Assembly (NCBI RefSeq): GCF_002423035.1
Contig: NZ_DIUM01000106.1
Location: 1-52,899 of the forward strand
Direction of reading: 5' to 3'
DNA: 52,899 bases
Source: Thiocapsa sp. UBA6158
GTDB taxonomy: Bacteria > Pseudomonadota > Gammaproteobacteria > Chromatiales > Chromatiaceae
Shown here: positions 9,200-17,387 of the stretch, piece by piece
Numbering within the stretch: position 1 is the stretch's first letter
Layout of the letters: every line of letters begins with the position of its first letter
The notes under the pieces: model-generated
Databases searched by the model: none
Told to the model about the DNA's origin: nothing
The model's input: the letters and a program-made list of their open reading frames with translations, nothing else
Position numbers and translations under genes: made by a program

Positions 9200-9506
9200 C
9201 GCTCGATGCCGGGGTGTGCTATGCCCCCGGCGTCGCGGGCGGAAAGGCCTTGGCATACGGAAAGCATCGATCTGTTCGCGGATGTCGCGGCCTGGGGCCA
9301 TGGCTTGGTCCGTTGGTCGGGAAAGGGAGTTCGAAGCCCGAAGTCACGAAGGATGCGGAGAACCAAGGAGAAGGTTTGCACTTCCTTGCGAAGGCGATTT
9401 CGAGGATCCTGCATAACCCCGGCGAACCCGTCGCCAAGCGTCGAGATCGGCCTCTATCGGACTGACACAGGAGGCCGAAAAGACACCCTTTTGTGAAGAA
9501 GGCTGA
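9200..9506. other. Intergenic stretch, nothing recognised
   Basis: About 300 bases between the small secreted protein and the next methyltransferase. I see no convincing ORF, hairpin terminator or promoter pair. Frames crossing it on both strands are low quality. Confidence 0.5.
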
Positions 9507-10190
9507 ATGGAAAACGACGTCAAGGAACAGTTCGATGTGGTTTCGAAGCACTATGACGGAGAGCGACGAAAGCTCGTCCCCGGCTTCGACGACTTTTACG
9601 GGACGGCGACCTACTTTGCCGAATCCATCACGGATACGCCGCGCATTCTCGATCTCGGTGCCGGAACAGGATTGTTCAGCGCGTTTATTCTGAAAAAATA
9701 TCCCGACGCCCGGGTCACGCTGCTGGATGTCTCGGACAAGATGCTCGACGTCGCAAGGGGCAGGTTTGCGGGAAACAGCAATGTGTGCTACGTCGTCGCG
9801 GATTATTGCACATCGGGAATCAGCGGGACATTCGATCTGATCATCTCGGCCTTGTCCATTCATCATCTCGAGGATGACGACAAAAAACGCGTGTTCGAAA
9901 ACGTCTATGCGGCTCTGGCGCCGCACGGCATGTTCGTCAACGCCGACCAGCATCTCGCCGAGTCAAGCAGGTACGCGGAGCGGTTCGAAGGCTACTGGCG
10001 CGACTTCGTGGATCGTTTCGAGCATTCTCGGGAGGATATGGATCGCCTCATGCGTCGAAGACAATTGGATAAGGAGGCCAAGCTGTCGGATCAGATCCAA
10101 TGGCTTCGAGATGCCGGATTTAGGACCGTCGAATGCGTCTACAAACATGCCTTGATTTCCGTGATGGTTGCCGAGAAGTCAAGTGGATAA
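9507..10190 (+). CDS. SAM-dependent methyltransferase (CmoA/UbiE-like fold)
   Basis: A 227-residue class I methyltransferase with motif I ILDLGAGTGLFSAFILKKYP (about residues 47-66), the acidic loop residue in VTLLDVSDKML, motif II region FDLIISALSIHHLEDDDKKR and motif III APHGMFVNADQH. The layout resembles methyltransferases related to tRNA-modifying CmoA or UbiE, but no residue fixes the substrate. The start has GAAGG five bases upstream. Codon usage is less GC-rich than in the core genes around it (for example AAAAAATATCCC), consistent with recent acquisition in this decayed region. The gene stands alone, with remnants immediately downstream. Confidence 0.8.
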   Translation: MENDVKEQFDVVSKHYDGERRKLVPGFDDFYGTATYFAESITDTPRILDLGAGTGLFSAFILKKYPDARVTLLDVSDKMLDVARGRFAGNSNVCYVVADYCTSGISGTFDLIISALSIHHLEDDDKKRVFENVYAALAPHGMFVNADQHLAESSRYAERFEGYWRDFVDRFEHSREDMDRLMRRRQLDKEAKLSDQIQWLRDAGFRTVECVYKHALISVMVAEKSSG

Positions 10191-10248
10191 TCAGCCTTAT
10201 TTGTCCGATCGGCGCTCCTACCTGCGGCCAGATCAGGTCCAGATAGCG

Positions 10249-10374
10249 TTCTTTCCGCGAGTACACCAGGATGTCGGCGGGGATGTGCAGGGGACGCAGT
10301 ACGCGCCGCAGCCGTGCCATCTCGGCCGCACGGTCGGCAACCTCGGACTCGATGACCAAGCAGTCGAGATCCGA
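10249..10374 (-). pseudogene. Minimal nucleotidyltransferase fragment
   Basis: The frame reads SDLDCLVIESEVADRAAEM then ARLRRVLRPLHIPADILVYS, matching the acidic-motif strand (SDLDLLVIE) and following helix of MNT-type nucleotidyltransferases, which often act as antitoxins to HEPN toxins. It is cut upstream by a TAG at 10375-10377, so the G-S-(R)-A-R-G-D motif is missing, and it runs into unrelated sequence after SRKE. No HEPN partner is seen. It is a decayed fragment. Confidence 0.5.
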
Positions 10375-10544
10375 CTAAACGTGCGAGACGACGAGCGCTT
10401 TCACGGGCAATCAATGCCTTTAAGCCTTACTTGGATGAGATCCTTCCGTTGGGTCAAGCCGTCTTGTATTTGAGCTGAGCCGGATAGGTGCTGCCCTTGC
10501 ATCGCAGAGAGGCGTCGAGCCATTGATGCGCGATGCGCCGGTCT

Positions 10545-11350
10545 CGTGCGGCGGGGCGAGCGTGGGCGTGGCGTTGAAGTTGCAGGGGATGCCGAGCACG
10601 TCGGCATACTCGACGTTGAAGAGCCCCTCTTCGTTGAGATCGTAGGACTGGCGGCGCAGCGCCCGGCCGATGACCTGCTCGCACAGGAGCTGAGTGCCGA
10701 AGGCGCGCACGCCGAGGGCGTGCGTGACGGTGCTGACGTCCCAGCCCTCGGTGAGCATGGAGACGGAGACGACGCAGCGGATGTCGGCCCCGAGTCGGCC
10801 GGGCTTGCCGACGGTGGTCATGACCTCGCGCAAGAGGTCCGGGTCGGTCAGGTTCTCGGCCTGACGGGCGTCACCGGTGCGCTCGATGATCTGGCGGCGG
10901 AAGCGCTCGATCTCGTCCGACGCCATGGCGCGGAAGTTGGCATCCAGCACCTCGCCCGATTCCAGTTGCTTGCTGTCGATCGAAATGGTTCGGGGCGCGG
11001 CAGCGGGTTGCCGTGCTCGTCGTGATTGCTGAACAGGGGCAGGCGACCAGGCTCCGGCTGGGTGCTGCCGTCCTGTCGCTCGCGCTGAAATCCGGAGATG
11101 TAGTTTGGCGCGGTTGACCTCCTCGAGGAGATCCGTGGGCATCGGCTCGCGACTAGCGTAGTCGCTATCCGGGTCGTTGGGTTGAAGGTCGCGCAGGCGG
11201 TCCTTGATGGTCAGACCGGGCGCGACGATGAGAAAGCCGCGGCTGAAGCGCTTGTGCTGGGCCGCTGCACGGCGTTGATGGTCTGCCAGGCGATCGACAT
11301 GGCCATGAGCGTGGCCTTGCTGGCGCCGGTCGCGAGCACACAAACGGCAT
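10545..11350 (-). pseudogene. Decayed type III-like restriction helicase
   Basis: Pieces of a Res-subunit-like superfamily 2 helicase/restriction protein occur in three frames. Near 11345 a decayed Walker A reads LATGASKATLMAMSIAWQTI (expected GAGKT). In the next frame come FSRGFLIVAPGLTIKDRL and LQPNDPDSDYASREPMPTDL. A third frame has LPLFSNHDEHGNPLPRPEP. Then follow DEIERFRRQIIERTG, VSMLTEGWDVSTVTHALGV and RAFGTQLLCEQVIGRALRRQ (helicase motifs V-VI). Much of the protein is deleted and frameshifts separate the pieces, so it is non-functional. Its 5' edge lies about 27 bases from the 3' end of tRNA-Glu, a common island integration site. Confidence 0.7.
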
Positions 11351-11376
11351 GCATTGCCGCATGCCTTTGTTCTGAT

Positions 11377-11452
11377 TGGCGTCCCCACGGGGGTTCGAAC
11401 CCCGGTTACCGCCGTGAAAGGGCGGTGTCCTAGGCCACTAGACGATGGGGAC
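11377..11452 (-). tRNA. tRNA-Glu (anticodon UUC)
   Basis: On the minus strand the sequence folds as a standard cloverleaf: acceptor GTCCCCA paired with TGGGGAC, anticodon loop CTTTCAC with anticodon TTC, T-loop GGTTCGAACC. The 3' GCCA (discriminator G plus CCA) is encoded. It lies downstream of tRNA-Ala on the same strand, probably in one transcript. Confidence 0.97.
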
Positions 11453-11510
11453 GGTGACCGTTTGCCAAGATCCGACCGTGATCATGGTGCCGGATCATTT
11501 TGATGATTTT

Positions 11511-11583
11511 TGGAGCCAGGCGGGATCGAACCGCCGACCTCAACACTGCCAGTGTTGCGCTCTCCCAGCTGAGCTATGGCCCC
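11511..11583 (-). tRNA. tRNA-Ala (anticodon GGC)
   Basis: On the minus strand: acceptor GGGGCCA paired with TGGCTCC, including a G-U pair; anticodon stem-loop ACACTGGCAGTGT with anticodon GGC; T-loop GGTTCGATCC. CCA is not encoded (AAA follows the discriminator A). It is 58 bases upstream of tRNA-Glu. Confidence 0.97.
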
Positions 11584-11774
11584 GATATCGTCGAGACGGC
11601 GAATATTACCGGCGGACTTTTCGTTTGTCCAGACCGGTTTTCATGCTTTGTTGCGGGCGGCGCGACCCAATATGCTCTGCAACTTGTCGCAAGCCCGCTC
11701 GCGGGCTTGTGCGGCGCGCGCCTCCGGTGCATGGTAAGCGCGCTTTCGAACTTACCCTCAAGGAGCCTAAATCT

Positions 11775-12662
11775 ATGATGCGGATCTTATTGTTTCTCGC
11801 GACCAACGCGGCGATTCTCGTCGTCATCAGCGTGGTCTTCCGGTTGCTGGGGATCGACGGGCTGCTGCTCGAGAGCGGCGGGCTCGACATGGGTGCGCTC
11901 CTGATCATGGCGGCCATCATCGGCTTCAGCGGATCGCTGATCTCGCTGTTCATGTCGAAGATGATGGCCAAGCGTGGTATGGGTGTGCAGGTCATCGAGC
12001 AGCCGTCTACCCCGTTCGAGCGCTGGTTGATGGAAACGGTCGCACGTCAGTCTCAAGCGGCCGGCATCAAGATGCCGGAGGTCGGCATCTTCGACTCGCC
12101 CGAGCCCAACGCCTTCGCCACCGGCTGGAATCGCAACGATGCCTTGGTGGCGGTCAGCACCGGGCTCCTGCAGCACATGACCAAGGAAGAGGTCGAAGCG
12201 GTTGTCGGCCACGAGATCAGTCACGTCGCGAACGGCGACATGGTGACGCTGGCGTTGATCCAGGGCGTAGTGAACACCTTCGTGGTGTTCCTGGCGCGCA
12301 TCATCGGTCACACGGTCGATCGGGTCGTCTTCAAGAACGAAGAGGGCCACGGCATCGCCTACTTCGTCGTCTCGATCGTGGCCGAGATCCTGCTTTCCTT
12401 CCTGGCCAGCATGATCGTGATGTGGTTCTCGCGGTACCGCGAGTTCCGGGCCGACGAGGGCGGGGCGCGTTTGAGCAGCCGTACGCAGATGGCCAATGCG
12501 CTGCGTGCTTTGCAGCGTGTCCATCAGCCGCACGATCTGCCGGCGGGCGAGTTCGCGGCCTTCGGCATCTCGGGGAATATCGGCGAAGGTCTGAAGGCGT
12601 TGTTCTCCAGCCATCCGCCGTTGGAGAAGCGGATCGCCGCCCTCGAGCAGGCGCGCGACTGA
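11775..12662 (+). CDS. htpX: Membrane zinc protease HtpX
   Basis: HtpX is an inner-membrane M48 metalloprotease that degrades misfolded membrane proteins. The 295-residue protein has two N-terminal transmembrane segments (residues about 4-22 and 40-60), the zinc motif HEISH (H146, E147, H150), two further hydrophobic segments, and the third-ligand region FRADEGGA. The ATG at 11775 is preceded by AAGGAG ten bases upstream; ATG at 11778 follows directly. The longer upstream open frame crosses the tRNA genes and is not real. It is a single-gene unit followed by a clear terminator. An expression response to envelope or heat stress is likely from the family, not visible here. Confidence 0.96.
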   Translation: MMRILLFLATNAAILVVISVVFRLLGIDGLLLESGGLDMGALLIMAAIIGFSGSLISLFMSKMMAKRGMGVQVIEQPSTPFERWLMETVARQSQAAGIKMPEVGIFDSPEPNAFATGWNRNDALVAVSTGLLQHMTKEEVEAVVGHEISHVANGDMVTLALIQGVVNTFVVFLARIIGHTVDRVVFKNEEGHGIAYFVVSIVAEILLSFLASMIVMWFSRYREFRADEGGARLSSRTQMANALRALQRVHQPHDLPAGEFAAFGISGNIGEGLKALFSSHPPLEKRIAALEQARD

Positions 12663-12721
12663 TTCGGGAGGCGTCGACTCGCCGACTTGAGCGGGTCGTC
12701 GCCGACCTCGGTTCTTTAACG

Positions 12722-12751
12722 AGCGCCCGGTTTCAGCCGGGCGCTTTTTTT
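12722..12751 (+). terminator. Intrinsic terminator after htpX
   Basis: Perfect stem AGCGCCCGG / CCGGGCGCT with loop TTTCAG, followed by seven T. It lies about 60 bases after the htpX stop. Confidence 0.93.
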
Positions 12752-12816
12752 GTGGTTCGGCAGTAGAGTGCAGGCGTCATGATTCAGTCACTCGAAACAA
12801 CCGACGAGACCGCGCC

Positions 12817-13120
12817 ATGCAATCTCGCGTCGCCCTGATCGGCCTGCTTCTACTTGCGATTGCCCCGGTATCACCGGCGGGAGGATTGGGCCAGCCGATC
12901 ACGATTCAGATCGTCATCCCGGCTTCGATGAACGTACGATCGAAGTCATCGACAACATCTGCGGGCGGGTCGTGATGTCGGCGAGGCTGGCGGCGGAGTC
13001 GAGTGTCAGGGCACATGTCTGCACCCGGGGCATGCACAAGGGCGATGTGACGATTCGAAACACCCTCACGGTAGCGCAGCAGCAACACGCCGACATCATC
13101 GACGACGCAACGTTGACGGC
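12817..13120 (+). pseudogene. Small secreted protein gene, probably frameshifted
   Basis: From ATG 12817 the frame gives a signal peptide (MQSRVALIGLLLLAIAPVSP) and then runs to a TGA after about 50 codons. From about 12930 another frame reads as a folded small domain (FDERTIEVIDNICGRVV, VCTRGMHKGDVTIRNTLTV) with two cysteines but no proper stop before the opposite-strand HAD gene. I infer one small exported protein broken by a frameshift near 12920 and damaged at its 3' end. I do not recognise the family. Confidence 0.35.
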
Positions 13121-13163
13121 GCCTTGGCGGTCTTCGTTCGTTCGCCCGGTGTCGGGGAACGGA

Positions 13164-13979
13164 TCAAGCAAGCAGGCCCGGAACATCCCGGTCCAACGCG
13201 TCGATCAGATCATCCAGGCTGTTCAGATCATAATCCGGTGGCGGCATGCCTTCGATCCAGGGACGACCCGGAGTAAACCGTCCGGTGCGTACGAGTGCGG
13301 ACCACATGCCGAGCCGCTCTGCCCCCGCGATGTCCGTGTCCGGACGATCGCCGATCATCATGCATTCCCCCGCCGTGCAGCCGAGGATTTCAAGCGACAT
13401 CTCGTAGAGCAGGGGCTCGGGTTTGCCCACGAAGGTCGGCGTCACCCCGGTCGCGGCCGCAAAGGGTGCGACCAACGCGCCTCCGCCGGGCAGTACGACA
13501 TGACGGCCGTCGCGCACACCGTCGACGGCGGTGTCCGGATTCGTGGCGACCAGGCGGGCGCCACGGCTCAGGATGAGATTGATGCCGACGGTAAGCTGCT
13601 CGAAGTCGAGCCCCGGTCCCTCGCCTACGACGACCACGTCGGCGCGCACGGCGTCCGGCGTTCCGACCGAGCGCAGAGCCGCGTCCAACCCGCCGGCTCC
13701 GACAGCGAAATAACGGAATCCGGGTCGAACGTGGCTCAGCCAGCGCGCCGTGGCCAAGGCCGAGGTGATGATCCGCTCCGTCTCCGGTTGCGGTAGCCCC
13801 ATCGCGGCGAAGGCGTCTGCGACCTGCTCGGGCGTACGGATCGGGTTATTGGTGACGAAGGCGTAGGGTGTCGCTTTCAGTCGGTCGAGCAGCCGCTGCG
13901 CGCCCGGGAGCGGACGGTCTCCGTGGAAGAGGAGGCCGTCCATGTCGAGCAGCAGGGCGCGAGGCTGCGGGCGTTTCAT
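13164..13979 (-). CDS. HAD-superfamily phosphatase, NagD/class IIA type
   Basis: A 271-residue HAD-IIA sugar-phosphatase-like protein. Motif I is LLLDMDGLL (nucleophile D12, D14), motif II lies in FVTNNP, the class IIA cap occupies the middle, and motifs III-IV are VGKPEPLLYE and MIGDRPDTDIAGAERLGM. Members dephosphorylate small phosphorylated metabolites such as 4-nitrophenyl phosphate, AMP or sugar phosphates; the substrate here is unknown. The ATG directly follows the stop of the DUF3501 gene, so it is likely the last gene of a minus-strand operon with DUF3501 and the Fe-S protein. Confidence 0.88.
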   Translation of the reverse strand: MKRPQPRALLLDMDGLLFHGDRPLPGAQRLLDRLKATPYAFVTNNPIRTPEQVADAFAAMGLPQPETERIITSALATARWLSHVRPGFRYFAVGAGGLDAALRSVGTPDAVRADVVVVGEGPGLDFEQLTVGINLILSRGARLVATNPDTAVDGVRDGRHVVLPGGGALVAPFAAATGVTPTFVGKPEPLLYEMSLEILGCTAGECMMIGDRPDTDIAGAERLGMWSALVRTGRFTPGRPWIEGMPPPDYDLNSLDDLIDALDRDVPGLLA

Positions 13980-14561
13980 TTAGTCGGCAAGGTCGCGTGC
14001 GAGCGAGTCACGGACCTCGGGTGTTGCTTCGACGTGATGGCTGTACTCCGGGTGATCGGTCCCGAGCGCGAGCTTCGCGCCCTGTTTCATCGCCGCCGCC
14101 ATGGGCGCCGTCAGCTCGAACCGCAGGAAATGCACGGCCGATGTCTTGGCGGCGTCCTCGCGCTCCATATCCTCGTCGGCGATCGCATAGACCCGATCGA
14201 AATCGGCGACCTGGACCCACACCCGGTCCTCGATCCCGCGCAACCGCGTCAGGGCATCGCGCCGCTCCTCGACGTCTTCGTACTCGATCATGAAGGTCGC
14301 CTTCCAGTTGCTCCCGTCCGGGACCAACGGATTGTAGGCGTCGAGCTCGTCCTGAATCCCTGCCGACTCGAAGATGCGCTCGGCACGCAGCATCTCCTGG
14401 ATCTGATACTGCATGGTCAGGCGATCCTCGAAATAGAGCGTGGCATGGGCACCGATCGCCACCTGCCGATGTTTCTTATGGGCCATGACGCGAGCCCGGA
14501 AGTCACCGCGAACCTCCGCGTACTTCTCGAGGCTGTAAAGGTCGTCTCGTGTCAAATGCAT
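13980..14561 (-). CDS. DUF3501 family protein
   Basis: The sequence beginning MHLTRDDLYSLEKYAEVRGD and containing RQVAIGAHATLYFEDRLTMQ and QIQEMLRAERI is a typical DUF3501 protein (about 193 residues here). The start at 14561 has GGAG eight bases upstream; a longer open frame to 14735 lacks support. DUF3501 genes commonly accompany a rubrerythrin and a heterodisulfide-reductase-like Fe-S protein, and the Fe-S partner is next upstream. The biochemical role is unknown; an involvement in peroxide or redox stress is inferred from that genomic association only. Confidence 0.88.
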   Translation of the reverse strand: MHLTRDDLYSLEKYAEVRGDFRARVMAHKKHRQVAIGAHATLYFEDRLTMQYQIQEMLRAERIFESAGIQDELDAYNPLVPDGSNWKATFMIEYEDVEERRDALTRLRGIEDRVWVQVADFDRVYAIADEDMEREDAAKTSAVHFLRFELTAPMAAAMKQGAKLALGTDHPEYSHHVEATPEVRDSLARDLAD

Positions 14562-14782
14562 AGTCGTCTCCAAACCGATTGGAATGTCGATGCCGCCGCG
14601 CTCATGCACGTCGTCGATCCCGGGCGGTCGCCGCTTCGCGACGATCCGACGACCTCCGGTGTTGCCCCTGCCCGCCCGAATCAACAAGGCCCTTTCATCC
14701 TGAACCGCGTCGCTACCGGTGCCGGCATGGTCCACGAAGATCGACTCGATACGCCGGACTCCGGTATCGCGCAGGACGCGGT

Positions 14783-16123
14783 TCAGAGCCCGTAGGCCAT
14801 CCGCAACAAACTCAGCGGATGCCGCTGCTCGCCGTCCTTACCCAGTGCATGCGCGATATGGGCGCCGGCCATCGGGCAGTCGCTGCCGAAGTGATCCGGT
14901 GCGGCCTTCTCCACGCGGCCCGCGACCGGGCGCACGATCTTCATCGCGGAGGCGTAAAACTCCTTCTTCACCGCGTAGGTGCCGTCGTGGCCCGAGCAAC
15001 GCTCGATGATCTCCACTGTCGTGTCCGGCACCAGTGCCAGAACCTCACGGGTCTTCTGCCCGATGTTTTGGACCCGCTGATGGCAGGACGCCTGATAGAT
15101 GACGTTGCCCAGCGGTTTTTTGAAATCCGTGTTGAGCTTGCCGTGCTTGTGACGGAGCATCAGGTACTCGAAGGGGTCGAAGATGCGCGCCTTGACCGCC
15201 TGAACGTCCGGGTCTTCGGGGAACATCAGGGGCAATTCCTGCTTAAACATCAGCACGCACGAGGGGATCATGGCGACGATGTCCCAACCCTCGTCGACCA
15301 GACGCTTGAGCACCGGGATATTGGCGTCTTTCGCGGCTTTGACGGCCTCCAGGTCGCCGAGCTCGAGTTTGGGCATGCCGCAGCATTGCTCCTTCTCGGG
15401 GAGTGTGACCGGAATACCCGAGTGCTCGAAGACGGCGATCAGGTCGGCGTTCACGCCGGGCTCGTTGTAGTTGCCGTAACAGGTGGTGAAGAGTGCGACC
15501 TTGCCGCTGGTCGGACCGGCCGGCTCGCCGACGGCGGAGCGTCCGACACGCGCCTTCTCGCTCTTGCGCAGTGTGTCGCTCACGTAGGGCGGAACACGCG
15601 CGTCCTTGTGGACCCCGAGCACGGCCTCGAGCGCCTGTCGTCCGACCGAATTGGTGTTGACCGCATTGACCAGCCCGTTGACGACCGGGATCCCGGCGAG
15701 CGAGCCGACGGTGTCCGTGCTGGTGAGGATGCGATCACGCATCTTGACGTTGCCTTGGCGGTATTTGACGGCCTTGGCGCGGAGCATCAGGTGTGGGAAG
15801 TCCAGGTTCCACTCGTGCGGAGGCACGTAGGGACACTTGGTCATGTAGCACAGATCGCAGAGATAACAGTGGTCGACCACCTTCCAGTAGTCGTCCTTGG
15901 CCACACCGTCGACTTCCATCGATTCGGACTCGTCCACCAGATCGAACAGCGTCGGGAAGGATTGGCAGAGACTGACGCAGCGGCGACAGCCGTGACAGAT
16001 GTCGAAGACACGCTCCAGCTCCTCCTCGAGCGAAGTCTGGTCGTAGAAATCAGCACTTTGCCAGTCGAGCGGGTGACGGGTCGGGGCTTCGAGACTTCCC
16101 TCCCGCTTCATTGATGTCGCCAT
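14783..16123 (-). CDS. GlpC/HdrD-like Fe-S oxidoreductase subunit
   Basis: A 446-residue cytoplasmic Fe-S protein. Two [4Fe-4S] motifs lie at the N-terminus (C43-x2-C46-x2-C49-x3-C53 and C86-x2-C89-x2-C92-x4-C97). The C-terminal half holds two cysteine-rich CCG-type domains (EKEQCCGMPKLELGD; SCHQRVQNIG with ERCSGHDGTYAV and SDCPMAG), as in GlpC and heterodisulfide reductase HdrD. It probably transfers electrons to or from a thiol/disulfide or membrane quinone partner. The associated DUF3501 gene lies downstream. In many genomes a rubrerythrin gene sits alongside; none is seen here. A palindromic TGTAC-N3-GTACA lies about 215 bases upstream and may be an operator. Confidence 0.85.
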   Translation of the reverse strand: MATSMKREGSLEAPTRHPLDWQSADFYDQTSLEEELERVFDICHGCRRCVSLCQSFPTLFDLVDESESMEVDGVAKDDYWKVVDHCYLCDLCYMTKCPYVPPHEWNLDFPHLMLRAKAVKYRQGNVKMRDRILTSTDTVGSLAGIPVVNGLVNAVNTNSVGRQALEAVLGVHKDARVPPYVSDTLRKSEKARVGRSAVGEPAGPTSGKVALFTTCYGNYNEPGVNADLIAVFEHSGIPVTLPEKEQCCGMPKLELGDLEAVKAAKDANIPVLKRLVDEGWDIVAMIPSCVLMFKQELPLMFPEDPDVQAVKARIFDPFEYLMLRHKHGKLNTDFKKPLGNVIYQASCHQRVQNIGQKTREVLALVPDTTVEIIERCSGHDGTYAVKKEFYASAMKIVRPVAGRVEKAAPDHFGSDCPMAGAHIAHALGKDGEQRHPLSLLRMAYGL

Positions 16124-16562
16124 GCGTGAACCTCCCCTGAATCGGTCGTATCCGTTGTCCGAGCGCGTCGAGGCCGCCTCGTGCCCTTCGGGCGCCGAGC
16201 CGATCGCTTCTCGTGCGCGGGACGCTCTCGGGGACCTCGATCAACCGATCCGGCCGACAGCGGCGGCCGTCGTCGCTTTCCGAGATCCTCGATACCGAGC
16301 ACATGCGGGATGCACCCTGATGTGCAAAGAACCCACCTGTACTCGGTACAACTGTAGACGGGCCGGTGTCTGCGTACCAATCGATAAGGCGAATCGGAAT
16401 CATCGTCGAGACAAACCCTTTGGGTGCCGTCCGGCAATGCGCGGCGCCCGATTTGCGGCGTGAACTCGCCCGTAAACCGAGCCACGCGCCTGCGTTGGTG
16501 GACCGCGCTGCGCTTGTCCTGACACGACGGCCTTGCGGCAGCCGGCGCGCGCTCCGGGTCGG
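16124..16562. other. Intergenic region between Fe-S and Gpx genes
   Basis: About 440 bases, serving as upstream region for the minus-strand Fe-S gene and downstream region of the glutathione peroxidase gene. No ORF with good coding bias was found. The one clear feature is the palindrome at 16338-16350. Confidence 0.5.
16338..16350. promoter_or_regulatory. Palindrome TGTAC-TCG-GTACA, candidate operator
   Basis: Perfect 5-bp arms separated by 3 bases, about 215 bases upstream of the GlpC/HdrD-like gene start. It could bind a dimeric regulator. The assignment rests on symmetry alone. Confidence 0.3.
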
Positions 16563-17108
16563 TTACAGCAGCTTCTCGATCGCCTTCACGATCTTTCGAT
16601 CATCCGGCTTGGTGAAGCTGACATAATGGTCCACCAGGTTGCCGTCGCGATCGATCAGGTACTTGTAGAAATTCCACTTCGGGTAGGGTGCACCGGCAAT
16701 GGCCAGTCGCTCGAAGAGCGGGGATGCCGCGCCTTTCTTGACGCTGACCTTCTCGAACATCGGAAACTCGACCGAGTAGGTCAGGCGACAGAACTTCTCG
16801 ATCTCTTCCTCGTTCCCCGGCTCCTGGTTCGCGAAGTCGTTGGACGGGAAACCCAGCACGACGAGCCCCTGACCCTTGTACTTGCTGTAGAGGGCTTCGA
16901 GTCCCTCGTACTGCGAGGTGAAGCCGCACTTGCTGGCGGTGTTGACGATCAGAACCACCTTGCCCTGATAGGCTTCGCAGAGGTTGACGACCTCTTGTCC
17001 CGCGAGTCGACGCACCTCGACATCGAGCAAGGGCGAGCAGGGTGGGGTGGCGGCGCTTGCTGTGGTGCTCATGACGGCGATTCCTAGTGCGAATAGTGTG
17101 GTCTTCAT
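16563..17108 (-). CDS. Periplasmic glutathione peroxidase-family protein
   Basis: A 181-residue thiol peroxidase of the Gpx family with an N-terminal signal peptide (MKTTLFALGIAVMSTTASAA). The catalytic cysteine is C61 in NTASKCGFTSQY, and the conserved W145-N146 lies in PKWNF. The segment GFPSNDFANQEPG has Asp where classical enzymes have Gln (C-N-Q-F), a variation of the catalytic tetrad. It probably reduces peroxides in the periplasm using a thioredoxin-like donor rather than glutathione; this is inferred from location and family. It is divergent from fpr, with a long perfect hairpin between them. The stop context resembles the dispersed repeat head described elsewhere, only weakly. Confidence 0.9.
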   Translation of the reverse strand: MKTTLFALGIAVMSTTASAATPPCSPLLDVEVRRLAGQEVVNLCEAYQGKVVLIVNTASKCGFTSQYEGLEALYSKYKGQGLVVLGFPSNDFANQEPGNEEEIEKFCRLTYSVEFPMFEKVSVKKGAASPLFERLAIAGAPYPKWNFYKYLIDRDGNLVDHYVSFTKPDDRKIVKAIEKLL

Positions 17109-17182
17109 GTTCGGGGGAGTTCTCTCCGTCCTCGGTCAAGCTTCGTCCTACGCGAGGTAATGCACAAAATGGCGAATACAAT

Positions 17183-17230
17183 CCCGTCCTTGGCGGGGAG
17201 GCGACAGATTGCCTCCCCGCCAAGGACGGG
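17183..17230. repeat. Long perfect inverted repeat between gpx and fpr
   Basis: Twenty-base arms (17183-17202 and 17211-17230) pair perfectly around the 8-base loop GACAGATT. Arms begin CCCGTCCTTGG and end GGCGGGGAGGC. There is no T-tract on either side. It lies in the shared upstream region of two divergent genes. It could be a transposon-end or REP-like hairpin, or a structured leader. Confidence 0.8.
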
Positions 17231-17387
17231 GTATGTCCGATGAGGATGATTTGAAAACGGGTGGTGGGCACCAAACTGCAAGCACTATTGCGGGGTGTCG
17301 TTGCCAGTGCCGTTCAGGCCTCGGCGACACCGCCCGTGCGATCATGGTGTCGGGATTTTTCGGGGTCAACGAGGAGCAGGATCGGTT

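Noticed and set aside
11445..11774. Upstream extension of the htpX frame
   Set aside because: It runs through tRNA-Ala and the end of tRNA-Glu; the ATG at 11775 has a ribosome-binding site and starts the family sequence.
14579..16114. 511-codon plus-strand frame opposite the Fe-S protein
   Set aside because: Antisense shadow; the minus strand carries two 4Fe-4S motifs and CCG domains.
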